A DNA stretch of 64,000 nucleotides from an uncultured Pelagibacteraceae bacterium (lineage in GTDB: Bacteria > Pseudomonadota > Alphaproteobacteria > Pelagibacterales > Pelagibacteraceae): NCBI GenBank assembly GCA_902603925.1, contig CACKWQ010000002.1, positions 49,944-113,943 on the forward strand, written 5' to 3'. The translations under genes and the position numbers were made by a program. The notes under the pieces are model-generated. The model was given only the letters and a program-made list of their open reading frames with translations. It was not told the DNA's origin and did not search any database. Position 1 is the first letter of the stretch, and each line of letters begins with the position of its first letter. Below are positions 18,778-26,102 of the stretch, in pieces.

Positions 18778-19623
18778 ATGATTATTTGGCTTGCATCATA
18801 TCCAAAAAGTGGAAATACATGGATTAGATCAGTTTTAATATCTTATTACTTTACTGAAGATGGAAAGTTCAACTTTGATAATTTAAGTAGAATTCCTGAT
18901 TACCCTAACAAAATTTTTTTGAATAAAGAAATAAATATAAATCAATTAAAAGAGGGAGAAATTTATAAATTTTGGCATGCATCACAGAAAAAAATTTTGG
19001 AAAGAAAAAAAGCTAAATTTTTAAAAACACATAATATGCTTGGATCTGTTGAAGGAGTAAAATTTACAAAATCAGAATTTACACTAGGGACTATTCATAT
19101 AATAAGAGATCCTAGAAATGTAATAACATCAATTAAAAATCATCTTGATTTCGATAGTTATGAAAAAACTTTAGAGTATATGAAGACTGATAGTGCGTTT
19201 ATAAAAGGTGAAGATAATGCAAGGTTTGCGTTTACTGGTTCATGGAGATCACACTATACTTCCTGGATGTCTGATCAAGATCTTAGAAGAATTACGATAA
19301 AATATGAAGATCTAGAGAGAAATACAATGATTACGTTTATTAAAATTATAGATTTTGTTAACAAAATTTGTAGATTTAATAGCGAAATAGACGAAAAAAA
19401 ACTTTTAAACTCAATCAATACCACTAGTTTTGATAAAATGAGCGAGGGAGAAAAAGAGGGAAAGTTTACTGAGAATGTAATAAACAAGTTTAATAAAAAA
19501 ATTAAATTTTTCTATATGGGGCCTAAAAATGACTGGAAAAAAATACTGCCTGAAAATATTAAATCTGAAATGAATGAATATTATAAGAAAGATTTAGAAA
19601 TACTTAACTACGATAGTAAATGA
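18778..19623 (+). CDS. Sulfotransferase-domain protein
   Basis: The N-terminus IIWLASYPKSGNTWIRSVLI contains the 5'-phosphosulfate-binding loop (YPKSGNTW) of P-loop sulfotransferases. TIHIIRDPRNVITSIKNH (about residues 109-126) is the 3'-phosphate-binding motif of PAPS users. Length (281) is usual. Acceptor unknown. It lies 25 bases after dnaJ and overlaps dapB by 4 bases, so it is read as part of a run dnaJ-ST-dapB-nth, although nothing connects its function to those genes. A second, TPR-containing sulfotransferase lies at 35651-37201. Confidence 0.85.
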   Translation: MIIWLASYPKSGNTWIRSVLISYYFTEDGKFNFDNLSRIPDYPNKIFLNKEININQLKEGEIYKFWHASQKKILERKKAKFLKTHNMLGSVEGVKFTKSEFTLGTIHIIRDPRNVITSIKNHLDFDSYEKTLEYMKTDSAFIKGEDNARFAFTGSWRSHYTSWMSDQDLRRITIKYEDLERNTMITFIKIIDFVNKICRFNSEIDEKKLLNSINTTSFDKMSEGEKEGKFTENVINKFNKKIKFFYMGPKNDWKKILPENIKSEMNEYYKKDLEILNYDSK

Positions 19624-20396
19624 AGAGAATTAATCTAACAATAACAGGTTGTATGGGTCGAATGGGAAAACAGATTATTAAATCCTCACAAAGTGATAAA
19701 AATTTTAAAATAGTTTCTCTTACTGAGAGTTTTAAGATGAGAAAAAAAGTAAATAAAATAGTACCTGAACTCAACAGTGAAGCATCTTTTAAAAAAACAA
19801 ATGTTATAATAGATTTCACAGTGCCAAAATGTACTTTAGAAGTTTTAAAAATAGCATCAAAGTTGAAAAAGAGAGTTGTAATAGGAACAACGGGCTTCTC
19901 AAGGGGTCAGGAAAAAATTATAGAAAAATATTCGAAGAAAATCCCAATTTTGAAAGCAGGAAATATGAGTTTAGGGATTAATTTACTTATGTATTTAACA
20001 GAAATAACCTCAAAATCTTTAGGCAATAATTTTTTAAGTAAAATTTTTGAAATTCATCACAAACATAAAAAGGACTATCCATCAGGAACTGCTTTAATGC
20101 TAGGAAAGGGCATAGCTATAGGTAGACGTAAAAATTTGAAAACTTTAATTGGCAAAAAGTATTTAAATAAAAAGACTTTTCCTTATGGAAAAAAAATTAA
20201 TTTTAACTCTGTAAGAAAGGGTGAAATTATTGGTGAACATGAAGTTAAATTTTCAAGTGGTAAGGAGATTATTTCTCTAAATCATGAGGCTTTTGATAGA
20301 GCCTTATATTCGGAGGGAGCTCTTACTGCAGCAAAATGGTTAATGAAGAAAAAACCTGGTCTATACTCAATGCGAGATATATTGAACTTTAAATGA
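19620..20396 (+). CDS. dapB: 4-hydroxy-tetrahydrodipicolinate reductase DapB
   Basis: DapB catalyses the second step of the lysine/diaminopimelate branch. The dinucleotide-binding motif is ITGCMGRMGKQI at the N-terminus; VIDFTVP, VIGTTGFS and EIHHKHKKDYPSGTAL (about 141-156, with the catalytic His-His and Lys) are family signatures. Length (258) is slightly short but complete. It overlaps the sulfotransferase and nth by 4 bases on each side. Confidence 0.95.
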   Translation: MKRINLTITGCMGRMGKQIIKSSQSDKNFKIVSLTESFKMRKKVNKIVPELNSEASFKKTNVIIDFTVPKCTLEVLKIASKLKKRVVIGTTGFSRGQEKIIEKYSKKIPILKAGNMSLGINLLMYLTEITSKSLGNNFLSKIFEIHHKHKKDYPSGTALMLGKGIAIGRRKNLKTLIGKKYLNKKTFPYGKKINFNSVRKGEIIGEHEVKFSSGKEIISLNHEAFDRALYSEGALTAAKWLMKKKPGLYSMRDILNFK

Positions 20397-21061
20397 GTTC
20401 GAGGAAATCTGATAAAATTAAAAGGGCCAAAATAGTATTAAAAATACTTAATAAAATATATCCTAGTATAACTGTACCTCTTGAAAGCAGAAATGTTTTC
20501 ACTTTATTGATATCTGTTCTTTTATCTGCGCAGTGTACCGATTTAAACGTAAATAATGTAACAAAAGATATTTACCCAAAATACTATAAACCAGAGCACT
20601 TTGTTAAACTTGGTAGAAAAAAGATTGAGAAACTGATAAAGAGAATAGGTATTTTTAGAGTAAAATCTAAGAGTATTTATCTATTATCAAAAACCTTAAT
20701 TAATAAATACAAGGGTGGTGTTCCAAAAACTTTTGAAGAATTAGAGAATCTACCTGGAGTAGGTCATAAAACAGCAAGCGTGGTCATGTCCCAGGGATTT
20801 GGTTATCCAGCTTTTCCAGTAGATACACATATACATCGTTTAGCTCAAAGATGGGGTTTAACAAATGGAAAAAATGTTGTGCAAACTGAAAAGGATTTGA
20901 AAGAACTATTTCCAAAACATAGCTGGAACAAGCTTCACTTGCAAATTATTTATTATGGAAGAGAATATTGTAAAGCTCGAGAGTGTTACGGAATATCTTG
21001 TAAAATCTGTACTACTTGTTATCCTGAAAGAAAAAAACCAATATTAACAAAGAAAGCTTGA
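20393..21061 (+). CDS. nth: Endonuclease III (base-excision DNA glycosylase), unusual Fe-S loop
   Basis: HhH-GPD glycosylase/AP lyase of 222 residues: LLSAQCTDLNVN, LPGVGHKTASVVMSQGFG with the catalytic Lys, and FPVDTHIHRLAQRWGL with the catalytic Asp. The C-terminal cysteines are at 193, 198, 203, 206 and 209. Classical Nth uses C-x6-C-x2-C-x5-C, and no choice of four cysteines here gives that spacing; the stretch ends CTTCYPERKKP. It either binds a cluster in a variant loop or represents another Nth subfamily. It removes oxidised pyrimidines from DNA. Confidence 0.92.
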   Translation: MSSRKSDKIKRAKIVLKILNKIYPSITVPLESRNVFTLLISVLLSAQCTDLNVNNVTKDIYPKYYKPEHFVKLGRKKIEKLIKRIGIFRVKSKSIYLLSKTLINKYKGGVPKTFEELENLPGVGHKTASVVMSQGFGYPAFPVDTHIHRLAQRWGLTNGKNVVQTEKDLKELFPKHSWNKLHLQIIYYGREYCKARECYGISCKICTTCYPERKKPILTKKA

Positions 21062-21062
21062 C

Positions 21063-21992
21063 ATGAAAATTTTAGGTATAGGAAACGCAATAGTAGACGT
21101 TATATGCAAAGTAGAAGATAAATTTATAACTGAACATGGGTTAACCAAAGGAACAATGAAATTAATTTTTGAAGATAGTGAATTTCAAAAACTATTGACT
21201 AATCTTAAAATAGAAAAAACAGTATCTGGAGGTTCAGTAGCTAATTCAATTGTAGGCTTATCTCAATTAGGAGATAAGGTTGGATTTATAGGAAAAGTTT
21301 CTGATGATGAACTTGGAAATAAATATGAAGAGGGGTTGAAGCAAGAAAATGTAGAATATTTTTATTTAAAAAAGAAAGAAAATATTCCCACTGGAACTTG
21401 TTTAATACTAGTTACGCCTGATTCAGAAAGAACAATGTGCACATTTTTGGGAATTGCTGGTAAAATAAATGAAAATGACGTTGAAATTGAGGCTATAAAA
21501 AAAAGTGATATGATATTTTTAGAGGGATATCTATGGGATGAGGGTGAACCCAAGAAAGCTTTTGATAAAGCAATAAATTCAGCAAAGAAAGTTGCCATGT
21601 CATTGTCAGACCAATTTTGTGTCGACAGACACAAGCCACATTTCTTAGAATTAGTAAAAAGCAAAATAGATATTACTTTTGCAAATGAGCAAGAAATGAT
21701 GTCGTTAATAAATGCAAAACAATTCCAAGAAGTTATAGATTTTTCAAAAGGTCTGAAAAAAACTATTGTTGTTACTCGAGGAGAGAAGGGAGCTATAGCA
21801 ATAAATGGAGACGAAATAGTAGAGTGTGATATCAAGCAAGGACTTAAGGTTGTTGATTTAACTGGAGCAGGTGACTTATTTGCTGCTGGTTTTCTAAATG
21901 GTCAGGTAAATCAAAAGTCTCTAAAAGAAAGTCTTGAAAAAGGCACAGAAATGTCTTCAAAAATTATACAACAGATTGGAGCAAGGCTTTAG
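21063..21992 (+). CDS. PfkB-family kinase, adenosine-kinase type
   Basis: A 309-residue ribokinase-fold enzyme: ILGIGNAIVDVICKVED at the N-terminus, VSGGSVANSIVGLSQLGDKVGFIGKV as PfkB signature 1, and VVDLTGAGDLFAAGFLNG as signature 2 with the catalytic Asp. The long SGGS(V)ANS block and the overall form match the adenosine kinase-like proteins common in alphaproteobacteria rather than fructokinases. The exact substrate (adenosine, or another nucleoside or sugar) cannot be decided from sequence alone. Its stop codon overlaps the end of convergent arfA. Confidence 0.85.
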   Translation: MKILGIGNAIVDVICKVEDKFITEHGLTKGTMKLIFEDSEFQKLLTNLKIEKTVSGGSVANSIVGLSQLGDKVGFIGKVSDDELGNKYEEGLKQENVEYFYLKKKENIPTGTCLILVTPDSERTMCTFLGIAGKINENDVEIEAIKKSDMIFLEGYLWDEGEPKKAFDKAINSAKKVAMSLSDQFCVDRHKPHFLELVKSKIDITFANEQEMMSLINAKQFQEVIDFSKGLKKTIVVTRGEKGAIAINGDEIVECDIKQGLKVVDLTGAGDLFAAGFLNGQVNQKSLKESLEKGTEMSSKIIQQIGARL

Positions 21993-22117
21993 AAAGATTT
22001 TTTATTTCTTTTAAAACTTCCTTTACCTTTTTTTGGTTTAACTGTCCGTGGCCTATATTTCTTAGAAAATAAATTTTTTGCAATAAAGTTTTTTTTGCCC
22101 TTAGATTTTATACCCAT
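21989..22117 (-). CDS. arfA: Alternative ribosome-rescue factor ArfA (short form)
   Basis: A 42-codon gene: ATG at 22117, TAA at 21991-21989. The product is very basic and contains KNLFSKKYRPRTVKPKKG followed by KGSFKR. This matches the core ArfA motif (L-x3-x-FRxRVVKPKKGKGSYKR) that sits in the ribosomal mRNA channel and recruits RF2 to stalled ribosomes. It starts inside the last codons of the winged-helix regulator gene (17-base overlap), suggesting translational coupling, and converges on the kinase gene. Most hydrophobic C-terminal residues of E. coli ArfA are absent, as in mature ArfA. Confidence 0.85.
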   Translation of the reverse strand: MGIKSKGKKNFIAKNLFSKKYRPRTVKPKKGKGSFKRNKKSF

Positions 22118-22670
22118 AATCGGTGCTTAAAATGAAATTGCTATCTTTAAATGAATTCAAAATTTTTCTTCTTAATCTATAAATATGCGTTTCAACAGTA
22201 TGGGTTTCTAATTTGGAGTTATGCCCCCATACCTTTCTTTGAATATTATTAATTGACTTATCATTATCTACATTGTTTAAAAATAGAATTATTTCAGTTT
22301 CTTTCTGTGTAAGTTTTATTTTTATATCGTTTTTTGTAAGCTCTCTAGCATTAGTGTCTAATGTATAATCCTTAATCAATTGATGAGATTTATTTAAGAA
22401 ATTTTTTTTTAAAGAAAATACATTAATTTTTTGGATAAGATCATCAAACTTTATAGGTAGTTTTTCAATTATTAGGACACTATCTTTTTGAGGAATTTTT
22501 AAGTTATTTTGGGACAGGACTATGCAATCAGATAACTCAAGATTTTCAAAATAAATCATATCTTTTTTTTCTTCAATATGTTTTATATGAAAACTTGTAT
22601 GATCTTCTAACTCTTTCAATATCTCAAATAATTCAGAGAAATTGTATATATATAATCCTGATTTATTCAT
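22101..22670 (-). CDS. OmpR/PhoB-type winged-helix regulator with degenerate receiver-like N-terminus
   Basis: The C-terminal 100 residues are a classical winged helix: KLTQKETEIILFL, RKVWGHNS, LETHTVETHIYRLRRKI, STDYGYKI. The first roughly 90 residues have the size and beta/alpha pattern of a receiver domain but lack an obvious phosphorylatable Asp and the acidic pair, so it may not be phosphorylated. I choose ATG 22670 (MNKSGLYIYNFS); the frame is open to 22823 but that part is antisense to the L,D-transpeptidase gene. The two ATGs are 13 bases apart, so it may control its divergent neighbour. Confidence 0.75.
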   Translation of the reverse strand: MNKSGLYIYNFSELFEILKELEDHTSFHIKHIEEKKDMIYFENLELSDCIVLSQNNLKIPQKDSVLIIEKLPIKFDDLIQKINVFSLKKNFLNKSHQLIKDYTLDTNARELTKNDIKIKLTQKETEIILFLNNVDNDKSINNIQRKVWGHNSKLETHTVETHIYRLRRKILNSFKDSNFILSTDYGYKI

Positions 22671-22683
22671 ATAATGGCAGTTT

Positions 22684-23175
22684 ATGATAATAAGAGTTAA
22701 AAATAAAGATACCTTAATTGCTGGAGAATTTAGGTTTAAGTGTAGTATCGGAAGATCAGGAACAAGATTGCACAAACTAGAGGGGGACGGGTCTACACCT
22801 AAAGGAATATACAAATTCGGCAAAGTTTATTGGCGCAATGATAGAGAAAAAAAGCCATTTACAGGTTTAAGTACTGTAAAGATAAAAAAAAAAATGGTTT
22901 GGTGTAATGATATTAAAAGTAAATATTATAATAAACAGATCAACAAAAATAAGAATATAAGGTCTGAAAAATTATTTAGAAAAGATTATAAATATAATTA
23001 TTTCATAACAATCAACTATAATACAAATAATACAAAAAAAGGAAAAGGTAGTGCAATTTTTTTACATCTTACGAGGAATTATTCAAAAACAGCTGGTTGT
23101 ATAGCTGTTAAAAAAAAAGACTTTTTAATATTATTAAAACTTATCAACAAAAATTCAAAGATAAAAATTTATTAA
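22684..23175 (+). CDS. L,D-transpeptidase (YkuD) family protein
   Basis: A 163-residue YkuD-fold protein. GDGSTPKGIYKFGKVYWRND is the substrate-side signature, and IFLHLTRNYSKTAGCIAV supplies the catalytic His128 and Cys139; TAGC(I/V)A replaces the SHGCIR of larger L,D-transpeptidases, as in short alphaproteobacterial members. No signal peptide is visible. Such enzymes make 3-3 crosslinks in peptidoglycan or attach proteins to it. It is divergent from a winged-helix regulator and its end is convergent with yggS (4-base overlap). Confidence 0.85.
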   Translation: MIIRVKNKDTLIAGEFRFKCSIGRSGTRLHKLEGDGSTPKGIYKFGKVYWRNDREKKPFTGLSTVKIKKKMVWCNDIKSKYYNKQINKNKNIRSEKLFRKDYKYNYFITINYNTNNTKKGKGSAIFLHLTRNYSKTAGCIAVKKKDFLILLKLINKNSKIKIY

Positions 23176-23834
23176 GATCTGTTACCAAAGATTTTTGATC
23201 CAATTCTTAAAAAAGTAGACTTAAATTTTATTGCTTCTAAATAATCATGAGACATTCCCATGCTTATATCTGTAAAACCCATATTGTCGTTGAGATCTTT
23301 TAATTTTGAAAAATATTTTGCAGAACTCGATTCAAATGGTGGTAAGCACATTAAACCAATTACATCTAATCTACTTTGCTTACAAAAATTGTAAAGCTCA
23401 TCTAAATGTTCAACATCTATCCCAGATTTTTGTCTTTCAGAACCGATATTTATTTGAATAAAAATTTTAATTTTTTTATTTATACTAACTTGCTCTGAAG
23501 AAATTTTTTTAGCTAATTTCAAACTATCTACGGAATGAATATAATCAAAGATTTTTAAAGCATTTTTAACCTTATTTGTTTGTAATTTACCAATCATATG
23601 AAGTTTTATGTTTTTATTTTTAGCCTTAATATCTGTCCATTTTTCAATAGCTTCTTGAACTTTATTTTCACCAAAATTTATATGTCCATAGTCAACTAAA
23701 TGTAAAATATGGTCAATTGGAAATGTTTTCGATACTGCAATAATTTGAGTAGAATAATCTAGATACTTTAATTCAGAAATTTTTTCTTTTATTTCCTTCT
23801 CAATTTGAATTATGTTTTTAATTGTAGAATGCAT
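23172..23834 (-). CDS. yggS: YggS/PLPBP family pyridoxal-phosphate homeostasis protein
   Basis: A 220-residue alanine-racemase-fold protein: QIIAVSKTFPIDHI holds the PLP lysine (about residue 36), then NFGENKVQEAIEKW, LHMIGKLQTNKVKNAL, NIGSERQKSG, IGLMCLPP and SMGMSHDYLEAI, all family blocks. It binds PLP and balances vitamin B6 pools; no enzyme activity is known. Its ATG (23834-23832) is half of an ATGCAT palindrome whose other half is the ATG of the divergent ThiE-like gene. Confidence 0.94.
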   Translation of the reverse strand: MHSTIKNIIQIEKEIKEKISELKYLDYSTQIIAVSKTFPIDHILHLVDYGHINFGENKVQEAIEKWTDIKAKNKNIKLHMIGKLQTNKVKNALKIFDYIHSVDSLKLAKKISSEQVSINKKIKIFIQINIGSERQKSGIDVEHLDELYNFCKQSRLDVIGLMCLPPFESSSAKYFSKLKDLNDNMGFTDISMGMSHDYLEAIKFKSTFLRIGSKIFGNRS

Positions 23835-24383
23835 TATAAAAATTTAAAAAAGTATTACTTTATTAATTACTTTGATAAGAAACATATATTAAAATTAGAT
23901 AAAAATGTCGATATAATCTATAGAAATTATAGCAAAGATATCAGCCTCAAAGAAATAGGTGTCATAAAAAAACTCTGCAGAAAAACTGGTAGAAAGTTTT
24001 ATTTAAGTAATGCTATAAAATTAGCAATCAAGCATGATTTAGATGGTGTTTATATACCGTCATTTAATAGGGAATTAACGCATAATATATACAAAATAAA
24101 AAAAAAATTTAATATTATTGGATCTGCTCACAATATTCAGGAAATTAATATTAAAATACAACAAAATGTTAAGGAAATATTTATTGCACCAATTTTTAAA
24201 AGAAAAACAAAAATAATTGGTCTTTATGGTTTCTTAAAAATTAGATCTTCTTTTAATCAAAAATTAATCGCATTAGGTGGCATCAACGAAGATAATATTA
24301 AAAAGTTAAATTTGCTAAAAGCCGACGGTTTTGCAGCTATAAAATATTTTGATAAAAAAAAGGCCCCTAAAAAGGGGCCTTAA
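23829..24383 (+). CDS. ThiE/TenI-like protein (probable thiamine-phosphate synthase relative)
   Basis: The 184-residue product keeps the ThiE barrel outline: KFYLSNAIKLAIKHDLDGVYIP corresponds to LLINDxxxLALxxxADGVHLG, IGSAHNIQEI to the G-x-S-x-H segment, FIAPIFKRKTKIIG to the GPIFPTxTK phosphate loop, and IALGGINEDNI to the conserved AIGGI strand. Several catalytic residues are replaced (ND by SN, HLGQ by YIPS), so activity is doubtful. An upstream in-frame ATG at 23805 lies inside yggS; I prefer 23829. The stop codon (24381-24383) is embedded in a terminator hairpin. Confidence 0.65.
   Translation: MHYKNLKKYYFINYFDKKHILKLDKNVDIIYRNYSKDISLKEIGVIKKLCRKTGRKFYLSNAIKLAIKHDLDGVYIPSFNRELTHNIYKIKKKFNIIGSAHNIQEINIKIQQNVKEIFIAPIFKRKTKIIGLYGFLKIRSSFNQKLIALGGINEDNIKKLNLLKADGFAAIKYFDKKKAPKKGP
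24360..24381. terminator. Bidirectional intrinsic terminator between thiE-like gene and porin
   Basis: An 8-bp GC-rich stem AAGGCCCC (24360-24367) / GGGGCCTT (24374-24381) with a 6-base loop. On the minus strand it is followed by a run of T (opposite the A-run at 24354-24361), ideal for ending porin transcription. On the plus strand it is followed by AAATTTTT. The stem contains the last codons (Lys-Gly-Pro) and stop of the ThiE-like gene. It is the only strong GC hairpin with a T run that I found. Confidence 0.85.
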
Positions 24384-24406
24384 ATTTTTGTTGTTATGCT
24401 TCTAAA

Positions 24407-25318
24407 TTAGAATGCAAATGCAACAGTAAGTTCTTTGTACGCGTCGTCAGCAGTTGCTGAACCATTAGTGTTGTCCTGCGTATTAGCGATTGCCGTGAAT
24501 GACATTCCACCCATAGTGTAAGATGCTGATACACCAGTTGATTGTTCATCACTGTTACCATCACCCATATCTACTTCAGTTCTTCCAACTGAAATTGACA
24601 TATTCTCGTTAACAGCCATACCAATAGCGATCTGAGTTGAAGTTTCATCAGCAGTTGCTTGTGCTGCGAAATCAAATTCAGTTCTCTGTACACCAACAGT
24701 CACATTGCCAGCAGAGTAAGTAACAAAAGCAGTAGTCATATCTTTTGTCTCACCATCTTCACCGCCACCAATACCGATACTTAGACCATCGTAACCGTTG
24801 TAAGTAATTACACCGTGTTGGTCAGATCCACCTGTATCGTCTGTGTATGCTAAGTTAACACCTACATCACCAAAACTGTTTTTGTAAAACACAGAATTTG
24901 TCTCTGAAAGGTTGTTAAAAGTAGTGATACCATTGTCATTTTGGTTCATGTCATCCCAAGCTTGTTCACCTGAGTTAGGAACCACTGATGCATATGCCAT
25001 CATACCAGCTACTGCACCAGAATTAGAGATACCAACTGTTCCAGTGTCTCCCATATCTAGTGTTACTGTTTGTGATGAAAAAGCAGCGTTAGTCATTGTG
25101 TATGAATAGCCAACAGAAAATCCGTTGTCTAATTCACCAGAACCACTGAACGTAATGCCTTTGGCCATTTTGAAACTGTTTCCAGTTACTTCATCATCGT
25201 CATTGCCGAAGTATGTCATCTTAGCTGAACCAGATACATCTAGTGCACCTGCGTAAGCTGAAGAAGCCACTAAAGATCCTGCAAGAGCAGTCAATCCTAG
25301 TTTTTTCATGTTGTTCAT
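24407..25318 (-). CDS. Outer-membrane porin
   Basis: The 303-residue product has a signal peptide (MKKLGLTALAGSLVASSAYA) followed by a mature region beginning GALDVSGSAKMTYFGN, with alternating beta strands, acidic loops rich in Asp, Gly and Asn, and the terminal aromatic signature (LTVAFAF). This is a Gram-negative general porin. Codon use and GC content are clearly higher than the surroundings, consistent with very strong expression. GGAG six bases before the ATG at 25318 supports that start. A strong terminator follows. Confidence 0.9.
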   Translation of the reverse strand: MNNMKKLGLTALAGSLVASSAYAGALDVSGSAKMTYFGNDDDEVTGNSFKMAKGITFSGSGELDNGFSVGYSYTMTNAAFSSQTVTLDMGDTGTVGISNSGAVAGMMAYASVVPNSGEQAWDDMNQNDNGITTFNNLSETNSVFYKNSFGDVGVNLAYTDDTGGSDQHGVITYNGYDGLSIGIGGGEDGETKDMTTAFVTYSAGNVTVGVQRTEFDFAAQATADETSTQIAIGMAVNENMSISVGRTEVDMGDGNSDEQSTGVSASYTMGGMSFTAIANTQDNTNGSATADDAYKELTVAFAF

Positions 25319-25343
25319 AAGTTACTCCATTTGTTAATAATTA

Positions 25344-25349
25344 ATTATA
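25344..25349 (-). promoter_or_regulatory. Possible -10 element of the porin promoter
   Basis: On the minus strand a perfect TATAAT lies at 25349-25344, which would give a short leader of roughly 20 bases before the porin ATG. No good -35 is present 17 bases upstream, so activation by another factor or a different promoter is possible. An ATGACA/TGTCAT inverted repeat (25403-25408 and 25434-25439) upstream could be an operator but is only suggestive. Confidence 0.35.
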
Positions 25350-25535
25350 AACAGGGTATTTCTAGCAAAAGGATGGTGGAATTTGAGTTTTTTCTGCATA
25401 AAATGACAATTATTTTAGATTTTGTTGCAAAAATGTCATATTAAAAATGCACTATTTGTGTGGTTTTTAAGCCTTTTTAATATAATTTGCTTAAATATAT
25501 ATATTTAATAAAAAGATCACTTAGATTTACTAAAG

Positions 25536-26087
25536 ATGAAAAACAAATTTCTCCTGTATTTTCTTGGATTATTGTTAGTTTTGTTTTCCCTAAATTCTTG
25601 CGGAATATACAGACCAGTAAGTGTTAAGGACGCGCCAATAGATCCTAAAGAAAGAATTAAAAAGAATATGGAGGAAGGAAAAGGTTTTAGAATCTTAGAT
25701 AGAAATAAATCGTCAGGAAAATTTGATTTTGCAAGTTCAAATGAGCTTTGGAGAGCTGCCTTAGATACAATTGATTTCATGCCACTAGCATCTGCAAACT
25801 ATAGTGGTGGGATAATTATAACAGACTGGTATAGTGACGATGCAAGTGGAAAAGAGTCTTTAAAGATCACAATTAGGTTTTTAACTAACGAGATACGATC
25901 AGACGCGCTTGATGTGAAAATTTTTAAAAAAGATTGTGGAACAAGTCAGAATTGTGCAATGTATGAAGAAAAAGGAAACTTAATATTAGAGATAAAAAAA
26001 AGTATTCTTAAAAAAGCAGCCCTTTATAAAAAAAACAAATTGAAATCAAAAGGTAAAGACTTGGGCAATACAGGTTTCGGTAATTAG
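25536..26087 (+). CDS. DUF3576 family lipoprotein
   Basis: An N-terminal signal peptide ends at a lipobox LNSC (Cys22) followed by GIYRP. The body contains NELWRAALDTIDFMPLASAN and GGIIITDWYSD, characteristic of the DUF3576 lipoproteins that sit immediately upstream of leuS and lptE in alphaproteobacteria. It is presumed to be an outer-membrane lipoprotein; no biochemical function is known. leuS follows 15 bases later. Confidence 0.85.
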   Translation: MKNKFLLYFLGLLLVLFSLNSCGIYRPVSVKDAPIDPKERIKKNMEEGKGFRILDRNKSSGKFDFASSNELWRAALDTIDFMPLASANYSGGIIITDWYSDDASGKESLKITIRFLTNEIRSDALDVKIFKKDCGTSQNCAMYEEKGNLILEIKKSILKKAALYKKNKLKSKGKDLGNTGFGN

Positions 26088-26102
26088 TAAAATATATCAA
26101 TC

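Noticed and set aside
21362-21835. 157-codon minus-strand frame inside the adenosine-kinase-type gene
   Set aside because: Shadow of a clear PfkB gene; its Ser/Phe-rich product has no recognisable motif.
22671-22823. N-terminal extension of the winged-helix regulator to 22823
   Set aside because: The extra 51 codons are antisense to the well-supported L,D-transpeptidase N-terminus and contain no receiver-like sequence; the ATG at 22670 gives a normal start.
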